A stretch of 24,439 bases of DNA from Cytidiella melzeri (Eukaryota; Basidiomycota; Agaricomycetes; Polyporales; Irpicaceae): contig JABYQR010000515.1 in NCBI GenBank assembly GCA_022592445.1, positions 1 to 24,439 on the forward strand, in the 5' to 3' direction. Below the pieces are notes generated by a model. That model was not told the origin of the DNA and ran no database searches. It saw only the letters and a program-made list of their open reading frames with translations. How positions within the stretch are numbered: the first letter of the stretch is position 1; each line of letters opens with the position of its first letter. Shown here one piece after another: positions 17,927 to 24,439 of this stretch. The position numbers were made by a program, and so were the translations under genes.

Positions 17927-18750
17927 GAATGGAGGAGTTGAGAATTTGTAGTTAGCTTCCAAAGTACTGGTAATTCTTGCTCAGAGCCAATACTATTTGT
18001 GGCATGTCTTCTAATTGTATTCCTTGTTTGAGGAGCAAGCAATGTCTGTAGATTGCTGCACACCTGACCAGGATTTGCCATCATTTGCCAGCAGGAGTGG
18101 AGTTTGAATCTGAGTCTGGAAGACTTTTTTCAGTAGACTGGCCATCACTTGCTCAATTCTGCTTCAATTGACAGGATGTTTGTACCAGGATGTTGCCACA
18201 TGATAGGGCTATCAAATGGTGTATTATATGTACAGATTTGTACCCATATGCGGTCTGTAAGAATCAAAAAGTGCATTTTGCTTGCAAAAGTGATCTCATA
18301 CAAAGTTATGAAGGGCTGATAACAAGGCCAGTGTGATGTCATCAGCTGTATTCATTGTTTTGTTATTGACACTGTTACTGTCTGTATCCTGCCATCAGAT
18401 TCCCACACTTTGGGGGACAAAAAGGTCACATCTGAAAAGGCATCAATGTGCTGGAGCATACTGAAACAGTTCTTCTTCATTCTTCAGGAATTGTAACATG
18501 ACACATGTAACATGTTCTGGGAGTTGATCTGATGGGACACCCTCAAGCCCTTCATTCTTGAAGCAAGTAATTTCTTGACATCATCAGTGAGCACTGCCCA
18601 AAATTACAAATTAGATATATGAAGCCCCTTGCTACCATTGGTGACTACTTCATCAATGTATGGCTCCTTTTCCCACAATCAGACTTATCAATAGTGGTAC
18701 AGTCACTTTACTAGTGGTGGTGGGGTTGACATGTGGCAAGTACAATTCCT
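17927..18750 (+). repeat. Complex repeat Y, segment C and truncated inverted arm
   Basis: Segment C runs to about 18490. 18500-18716 is the complement of segment B and the end of A (compare 17280-17470), closing the repeat as an inverted structure. 18731-18750 again has GGCAAGTACAATTCCTGA from the start of segment A. Confidence 0.7.
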
Positions 18751-18847
18751 GAACAATGGGAGTTATGTCTGTGCTGCAAATATGGAAGGGAATAATTATA
18801 AATAAGTTTACTATCTATTATACCTGAAGGTTCAAGCATTGCAATAT

Positions 18848-19403
18848 GTATAGACTTCAGGGACCTGCACACAGGCGTACATGCAGCTGTATATATAGAC
18901 TTCAGGGACCTGCGCACAGACCATGTTAAGGGCAGGCTTTGCAAGAAGCCGTGTGAATGAAGAACAAAAGAACTACCTAAAGGAGAGCAATAGCTATTGT
19001 CTAGACTTTGCCAAGAACTCTATTCGTGAGAGAATATATCTAAAGGAGACCAACTATTGTATTTCATTCCCACACCTGTGAGAACATCCTTCCATAAAGA
19101 GAACAATAAGGAAAGAACAAAAGGAGTCCATGTGAATGGTATCATGACGTCAAACACTAGCTATGGGCTGAGCCATGTGTCTGTAGCCATGTGGTCTTAC
19201 TTAAGCTAAGTCACATGCCAGTGTGACGTAGTAGCAAGTAATGTGACCGTGTGGAGCATCTAAGCCACGTGATACAGGTGCTTAATAGATGTGCAAAGGA
19301 GTTTATGCAGAGAAGGTTGCAACTGGGTTGCAGCCCGGAGTTTTACAGATAAAAACAAGAGGTACATTGCAAAAAATAAGGGCTAGTCAGGCCATCCACA
19401 ACA
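18848..19403 (-). repeat. Truncated A/D-family LTR (U3 only)
   Basis: On the minus strand it begins TGTTGTGGATGG at 19403 and follows U3 to TATATATA at 18889-18896, stopping about 18 nt before the predicted start site. The TATA-proximal piece (about 26 bp) is duplicated at 18848-18873. R, U5 and internal sequence are missing. Confidence 0.85.
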
Positions 19404-20007
19404 GTAGAAGGCAAGATCCATAACACTACATCAAATACCGGTTTTTCCAGCATCAAAAACGGTTGAAAAAAGCGTGAACTATCGCACAACCAGATCTAAG
19501 ATTGGATGAGTCTAAAAATGATGTAAAAATTCAGTTTGTGGGTTCTGGATTTCAACCATTGAGAAATCATGCAGTAAAGCGTTGTGAGGTGCCAAGTTTA
19601 TTGATCTGATGTTGTCCAGGATTTGTGAGGTAGCAAAATCGTGACCGTCAGCATGATTTTACTTACTTCAGAAATTTGTAATGATTTTGAAGTTAGCAAA
19701 ATGCTGCACTAATTCTGCAATAGCGGCAAGATTTTGCAAGTTGAAAAAATGTGGTTCAATGCTACTGCCAAGAGCTCAAAGTTGTACTCGGCTTTTTCTG
19801 CTTTCAAATTCAATGTACTATTCATACCTCAAATCCTATGCAGAGTACAGAGTTTTGCAGCTGACAAATCTGTGAGAAAATTAATCCAAAAATTTTGAAT
19901 CTAAAGGCAGCATTTTGCAGTCAAGAAAACCGTTGATCAATGCATCCATGATTGGTATGGTTTTATAGCATGTAAAATTCTGCTTCAAACTGTACATACG
20001 GACAAAG

Positions 20008-20077
20008 TAGTCCTTAGTCCCTAGTCCCTAGTTGTTAGTTGTTAGTCGTTAGTCCATAGTCGTTAGTCTCTAGTCCG
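20008..20077 (+). repeat. Heptanucleotide array, left (10 units of TAGTCCN)
   Basis: Ten 7-bp units follow one another with variants TAGTCCT, TAGTCCC, TAGTTGT, TAGTCGT and others. It faces its complement at 20161-20215 in the centre of the foldback element. Confidence 0.85.
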
Positions 20078-20160
20078 CAGGCTGTCTGAAGTCAATGAAT
20101 ATAAACTTCTGTCCACTCAGACCAATAAACACAAGTGCTGTGCCAAGTACTACGGTCAGT

Positions 20161-20215
20161 ACGGACTACGGCCTAGGACTACGGACTACGGACTACGGAC
20201 TAAGGACTATGGACC
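20161..20215 (+). repeat. Heptanucleotide array, right (about 8 units of ACGGACT)
   Basis: Units ACGGACT, ACGGCCT, AAGGACT and ATGGACC, one of them shortened to six bases, are the reverse complement of the left array, so a hairpin with an 83-bp loop is possible. Confidence 0.85.
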
Positions 20216-20856
20216 AAGGGCAAAGCACTAGTTAGTCTGTATGTACATTTAGGAGCAGAATTTCCATGCTCCAAAATCTTACTAATGATGCATGCATTTC
20301 ACCAACAGTTTTGTCAACCGCAAAATGCTGACTTGGTATTCAGAATTTTGGAAATAATTCCCTCAAAGATTTCTCAGCCCCAAAACTCTGCACTCTGCAT
20401 ACAATTTAAGGCATGGATAGTACATCAGATTTGCAAGCAGAAAAAGCCTACTGCAAATTGTGAGCTCTCAGCACTAGCATTGAATCATGTTTGTTTAGCT
20501 TGCAAAATCTTGTCACCAGAGCAAAATTAGTGCAGAATTTTGCTAACTTGAAAAAATAAATCACAATTCTGACCTCAGTCACGCGTCGTACAAAGATTTA
20601 TGTGTATATAAAACCCAGCTGAGAGTCACGGTTCTCATACCTCATAAATTGTATACACCAGCAACATTTTTTCAGCTACTAAATCTTGCACCTTACAAGG
20701 CTTTACTGCATGATTTTTCAACGGTTCAAATCCAGAACCCACAAACTAAATTTTTGCATCATTTTCTGACCCATCCAATCATAGATCTGGTTGTGTGATA
20801 GTTCACGCTTTTTTCAACCGTTTTTGATGCTGGAATTTCCGGTATTTGACATAGTG

Positions 20857-21204
20857 TGAAGTTTCCAATCATGTTACCAGATGCAGTCCACATTTTCTCA
20901 ACACAAGGTAATCAGAATGTGGACGCGAGTAAAAAAAGAAGACAAATTTTGTGCACATACCACATCATGATGAGAGCCCCACAAATGGCTGGGGGAGCAC
21001 ATTTGGCAGCCTAGATGGGGACTGTGATACTCTTTGGGCCAATTTCAAAGCCAAGGATGAGCCTGGCAACAAAGAGATGCTGCCAGCTGTTGGTAGCGCC
21101 CTGCCATATACAGGTGGCAAAGAAGACGAAGATGGAGAGACAGATGGTGCCTCTACAGTCGAGCCAGTTGTTGAGGGGTGAGTGAGCCAGCGGGAGATGG
21201 GACC
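20857..21204 (+). other. Possible 3' coding tail of an unidentified element
   Basis: A 76-codon frame at 20951-21181 (acidic, GGKEDEDGETDG, ending VEPVVEG) ends just before a purine-rich stretch and an LTR-like TGTAACAG. It could be the end of a retroelement polyprotein. No domain is recognised. Confidence 0.25.
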
Positions 21205-21593
21205 TGTAACAGTTAAGGTTACACTCACCAGGTAGTTGTTAAACTGAAAAGGGAGATAATGAGATAGAGAGTAGAGTGGTGGTGAGAGTGAGTACTGGGG
21301 AGTACAGAGTAGTCCTTGATCAACAGAGTGGATAAGACTGAGGGGATATGCCCTCAGGAGTGCCTCTATATATACATGAAGGGGAGGACCCCAGGTACTA
21401 CCCTAAGACCCCTAATACCTACATGAGTAAGCGAAGTAATCTACCTTACTAAGCATGCCCTATGCCCTAGTGGTGCCACTTCAATAATCAACCAATAGCA
21501 ATTGTCCCCATGACCTGACCCCATGACCCAGCTCCAAGGCTAGACTTGTTCTAGCTTGTTCTAAGACAAGGCTAGACTTTTCCAGAAGGTTCT
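21205..21593 (+). repeat. Possible LTR remnant cut by element D
   Basis: TGTAACAGTTAAGG at 21205, preceded by GGGAGATGGGACC (polypurine-like), looks like an LTR start. A TATATATA lies at 21367-21374. No matching second LTR or end is in the window. Element D begins at 21594. Confidence 0.3.
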
Positions 21594-22102
21594 TGTCATG
21601 GATGGCCTGACTAGCCCTTAATTTTCGCAATTTACCTCTTGTTTTTATCTATAAAACTCCGGGCTGCAGCTCAGTTGCAACCTTCTCTGCACAAACTCCT
21701 TTGCACGTCTATTAAGCGCCCGTATCACGTGGCTTAGACACTCCACACGGTCACATTACTTGCTACTACGTCACACTGGCATGTGACTTAGCTTAAGTAA
21801 GACCACATGGCTACAACCACATGGCTCAGCCCATAGCTAGGGTTTGACGTCATAGATACCGCTCACATGGGCTCCTTATTGTTCTTTCCCTATTGTTCTC
21901 TTTATGGAAGGATGTTCTCACAGGTGTGGGAATGGAATACAATAGTTGGTCTCCTTTTAGATAGATTCTCTCACGAGTAGAGTTCTTGGCAAGGTCTAGA
22001 CAATAGCTATTGTTCTCCTTTAGGTAGTTCTTTTGTTCTTCGTTCACACGGCTTCTTGCAAAGCCTGCCCTCAACATGGTCTGTGCGCAGGTCCCTGAAG
22101 TC

Positions 22103-22137
22103 TATATAAGCAGCTACATGTACGCTCGTAGCCCCCA
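22103..22137 (+). promoter_or_regulatory. LTR D core promoter and predicted start site
   Basis: TATATAAG at 22103-22110 is followed 34 nt later by the start decamer ATCTCGACCT at 22137-22146. Confidence 0.65.
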
Positions 22138-22166
22138 TCTCGACCTCTTGGTCTTTACTGGGCTAG

Positions 22167-22234
22167 GTAAGCAAACCCCCTCTTGTACTACATAGCGGGT
22201 AGTATCAATTCTAACTTGGTCTTTACTGGGCTAG
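22167..22234 (+). other. Putative 68-nt intron in LTR D
   Basis: It opens GTAAGC, has TTCTAAC near 22209-22215 and ends AG at 22234. CTTGGTCTTTACTGGGCTAG is repeated at 22147-22166 (exon end) and 22215-22234 (intron end). The first exon would be 30 nt. Confidence 0.5.
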
Positions 22235-22352
22235 ATTTCTGAATAAGTTTGATAGCTGGTGAACGCATTGTGCTTCACGCCTGCCACCACCTCCTCGTCG
22301 ACATCCACATCGTGTCCCTGTTTGTCACGTCGAGCCCTGTCTCCGTGTCATT

Positions 22353-22362
22353 AGGTTGAGAT
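22353..22362 (+). other. Primer-binding site of element D
   Basis: AGGTTGAGAT lies two bases after the LTR. It pairs with the start decamer with one G-U pair; A has the perfect form. Confidence 0.7.
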
Positions 22363-22501
22363 CGTTGTGTAACCCCTGGGTTTATATCTCCTCCCCCACC
22401 GTTTACAAAAGTTTATTCCTGTTTGACGAGTACGTCTCCGGTCTCATCATACCGTTGAGCTACCACTTACGTCGACCGTTTGAACCCCCCTGCGTTGTCT
22501 A

Positions 22502-23233
22502 GTGCCTAAGGACACGCGCACCCGTTTGTCTAAGGACCTCACTACCAACGAGCCTCAGCTCAAGAGGTGCCTCCCGCCTTCCTTCTTTGACGCTCTCGCT
22601 GCCAAGCGAAAGAGCGGTCAACCTCATCGCTGGTCTGACAAAGACCTGGTCGCCGTTGCCGACTACGTCTCCAAGAAACCGCCAGTGAAAGGCATCACTC
22701 TCACCGTCCCCTCGTACGAGGAAAATCGACAACTTCGCGCTTCTGCCAGAGCATACGGAGAACGCGTTGCCGAAGAACGTGCTCGCACCTTAGCAGAGCA
22801 ACGTATCCACAAGCCCACACTCTCTGAGCGGCTTTCCAAGCTCCCTGCACCCACTCCCGCTCCCGCTGCACCAAAACCGGTACTCCTTGATTTCAAAAAG
22901 TTGTCATCAGTCGACCTCATAGGCATCTTCAAGCCTAAGCTCACCGCTGTCCACACACGACTACAAGCTCTCACTGAGCTTCAAGAACTTCTCCATTGCG
23001 CGGACCCCGACCACCGCCGCGCTCTGCTTCACCTCGTCAATAAAGTCAACCGCTTCCTCAATCGACTTGACGAACTCGCGCCAGTCACAGCAGACCGCGA
23101 GTGGCAACTTCTAGACTGGGGTTGCAAGGCAATTGGGAAGATCTCGTTTAAACAGCTTCGCAAGAATTATAGCAAAGTTCTTGCCCAGCTTAACATAGTC
23201 AATAGAGATAGCTACTTCGACTGGATTAGATAG
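22502..23233 (+). CDS. Leader (pre-gag) ORF of element D, 243 codons, no ATG; unknown family
   Basis: It is identical base for base to the copy in A. The frame is open from 22484 (after TGA 22481-22483) and contains no ATG; GTG at 22502 is the proposed start because similarity with element B begins there. A basic N-terminal part, a Pro/Ala hinge and a helical C-terminal part with LDWGCKAIG and FKQLRK are visible. It has no cysteine-histidine zinc pattern, no membrane segment and no protease or polymerase motif. It ends TAG at 23231-23233, 116 nt before the gag ATG. It is placed where no ORF is expected in Ty3/gypsy elements. A structural or RNA-binding accessory role is possible but not shown. 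Confidence 0.68.
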   Translation: MPKDTRTRLSKDLTTNEPQLKRCLPPSFFDALAAKRKSGQPHRWSDKDLVAVADYVSKKPPVKGITLTVPSYEENRQLRASARAYGERVAEERARTLAEQRIHKPTLSERLSKLPAPTPAPAAPKPVLLDFKKLSSVDLIGIFKPKLTAVHTRLQALTELQELLHCADPDHRRALLHLVNKVNRFLNRLDELAPVTADREWQLLDWGCKAIGKISFKQLRKNYSKVLAQLNIVNRDSYFDWIR

Positions 23234-23349
23234 TCCAGAAAGTTTTGCCTGCCACAATTTGTGATAATTGCATCCACTTCTTTGATTCGAGCGCGGTCAC
23301 AGACGACCACTTCTACTAAGAAAATCGACGACTCATCACCAAAGAAGAC

Positions 23350-24439
23350 ATGGACCCCAACCAGCCCGCTGCCCCTGCTGCTCCAGCTGCCCCAGTTGCC
23401 AATTTGAGCCAGCAAGACGTCCTAAATATACTGGGCGTCCTGTCACAAAGGATGATTGACCTCACCAATCAAGTGGCTGCTTTGGCAGCCGTTCAGGCAC
23501 CAGCCGTCGCCGCGGCCACGCATACGTCCCGAGAACGGAGTATTGTCGAGAAGCCCGTCTCTTTTAAGGGAAAAACGTCGTCAGAAGCCAGGCTCTTCCG
23601 ACACGCGTTCATCGTCTGGGCGCAGAATCAGGGCAAAGCATTCTTCCAGAAGAATGCCCAAGGACAAGTCCGGCTGGATAACAACGGCGCGAGGATCTTT
23701 GATCCTCACAAACTCATCACCAGCGCCCTGTCCTTCATGCAGGAAGACGCAGCTGATTGGGCTCGTCCTCACATCGAGGAGCTAGCCAATAGCAAACCAG
23801 CATTTGGAAATGACTGGGACACGTTCATCGAGGCCTTCAAGGCAAAGTTTGAGCCTATTGACGCGGTCATGGAGGCCAAGACTAAGGTTACCGGCATGAA
23901 GCAGGGTAACAAGACATTCGCCGCCCACATCTCGGAGTTCGAGACCTGGGCCCCTCGCACTGGCTGGAGCCAGCAGGACCTTTTCGACCGTCTCAAGTCG
24001 AGCTTGAGTACGGAGTATCTTCAGCGCGTCTCTTATTTCCAGACCCGCGCTACAACCTACGATGCACTGAAAGAGCAGTGTAAAGCAGTTGACGCTCAGC
24101 TCGCCGATCTGCAAAATAGCACGGGCAAAGTCATGGTTGACAGCTCGTCGGGACACGGCAAGTCCCACCAGCAGGCCTTCCGCGATCCCAACGCTATGGA
24201 GATCGACGCCTCCCGTTTCTCTGCCTCCTTCGATGCGCTCTTTGCAGGGCTAGGCAAACAAGAGATCTTCCAGAAATGGAAGAAGGAGATGAGCAAGCGC
24301 TGCTCGGTTTGTGGTTCTGAGAGCCACAAGAAGAGGGATTCAAAGCACCCAGATGACCCGGTCTGCAACCACTGCGGTGGTACCGGTCATTGGGGGGCGG
24401 TTTGCCTGAAGCGACTTCAAGGCGTCCCTAAGGGACAAA
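23350..24439 (+). CDS. Retroelement D gag (partial, open to window end)
   Basis: ATG at 23350 in good context (GACATGG) is the first ATG after the predicted transcript start. The frame is open for 363 codons to the window edge. A Pro/Ala-rich N-terminus and a short helix (LSQQDVLNILGVLSQRM) precede the capsid core (FRHAFIVWAQNQGKAFF, DWARPHIEEL, FIEAFKAKFEPIDAV, HISEFETWAPRTGW). Near the end are a first CX2CX4H half-knuckle (CSVCGSESH) and a full CX2CX4HX4C knuckle (CNHCGGTGHWGAVC), which bind RNA in nucleocapsids. Unlike copy A it has no frameshift. Confidence 0.92.
   Translation, partial: MDPNQPAAPAAPAAPVANLSQQDVLNILGVLSQRMIDLTNQVAALAAVQAPAVAAATHTSRERSIVEKPVSFKGKTSSEARLFRHAFIVWAQNQGKAFFQKNAQGQVRLDNNGARIFDPHKLITSALSFMQEDAADWARPHIEELANSKPAFGNDWDTFIEAFKAKFEPIDAVMEAKTKVTGMKQGNKTFAAHISEFETWAPRTGWSQQDLFDRLKSSLSTEYLQRVSYFQTRATTYDALKEQCKAVDAQLADLQNSTGKVMVDSSSGHGKSHQQAFRDPNAMEIDASRFSASFDALFAGLGKQEIFQKWKKEMSKRCSVCGSESHKKRDSKHPDDPVCNHCGGTGHWGAVCLKRLQGVPKGQ

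Larger units (their letters stand above)
19424..20856. mobile_element. Foldback (MITE-like) element, 1.43 kb, CACTA-like ends
   Basis: The ends CACTAC.TCAAATACCGG and the complement CACTATGTCAAATACCGG begin inverted repeats of at least 170 bp, with weaker inverted similarity continuing to the centre (for example 19685-19740 against 20495-20545). There is no transposase. The CACTA terminus hints at a non-autonomous EnSpm/CACTA element, but the flanking trinucleotides (TAA, TGA) do not match, so the class is uncertain. Confidence 0.7.
21594..22350 (+). repeat. 5' LTR of element D (757 bp)
   Basis: It runs from TGTCATGG to CGTGTCA, matching LTR A and the solo LTR over the full length. CRE-like TGACGTCA is at 21845-21852. 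The five bases before it are GTTCT; the matching duplicate would lie beyond the window. Confidence 0.93.
21594..24439 (+). mobile_element. Retroelement D: second copy of the A family, 5' part
   Basis: It carries 5' LTR, self-priming site, leader ORF and gag, all open, running off the window end. It is near-identical to A across the leader and a mosaic of identical and diverged blocks in gag. The orientation is opposite to A. Confidence 0.93.

Noticed and set aside
20008..20077. Telomere-like repeat
   Set aside because: The 7-bp units (TAGTCCN) differ from TTAGGG-type repeats and lie mirrored inside a foldback element.

Overview
The window is a transposon-rich stretch of a fungal genome, most likely a basidiomycete. 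The reasons are Ty3/gypsy chromodomain retroelements of the Tf1/sushi type, short GT-AG introns with TACTAAC-like branch sites, and one small secreted-protein-like gene lying in repeats. The organism cannot be named from the sequence.

Layout. 1-6910 (minus strand) is retroelement A, a Ty3/gypsy chromovirus with gag, protease, RT, RNase H, integrase and chromodomain, broken by single-base indels; its 3' LTR lies outside the window. A sits inside retroelement B (6911-10444, minus), a divergent relative cut off after its protease. 10445-11462 holds a possible cysteine-rich pseudogene and a pyrimidine-rich stretch. 11463-12047 is a gag remnant of a third element. 12054-15350 is a palindromic, unclassified repeat (X) with 143-bp tandem repeats and a solo A-family LTR (12686-13441). 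16032-16490 is the only host-like gene, a predicted secreted protein of 152 aa. 16555-18750 is a second copy (Y) of the complex repeat. 18848-19403 is a truncated A-family LTR. 19424-20856 is a 1.4-kb foldback element with mirrored 7-bp arrays at its centre. 20857-21593 holds a possible 3' end of another LTR element. 21594-24439 (plus) is retroelement D, the same family as A, with LTR, leader and an open gag running off the end.

Main result. Elements A/D and B are clearly different families but share an unusual 5' layout: TATA box, then 34-35 nt to a predicted start whose first 10-11 nt are complementary to the primer-binding site 2 nt after the LTR (Tf1-type self-priming); then a putative 56-68 nt intron whose 3' end repeats the preceding exon; then a leader ORF of about 230-245 codons; then gag; then protease-RT in the -1 frame. 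The leader ORF is homologous between the families, contains no methionine codon in either, and lies in a transcript leader almost free of ATG in all sense frames (0 in 1213 nt in A and in D; 1 in 1452 nt in B, against roughly 20-30 on the antisense strand). This suggests a conserved pre-gag protein started at a non-AUG codon, with ribosomes scanning on to the gag AUG. I do not recognise the protein.
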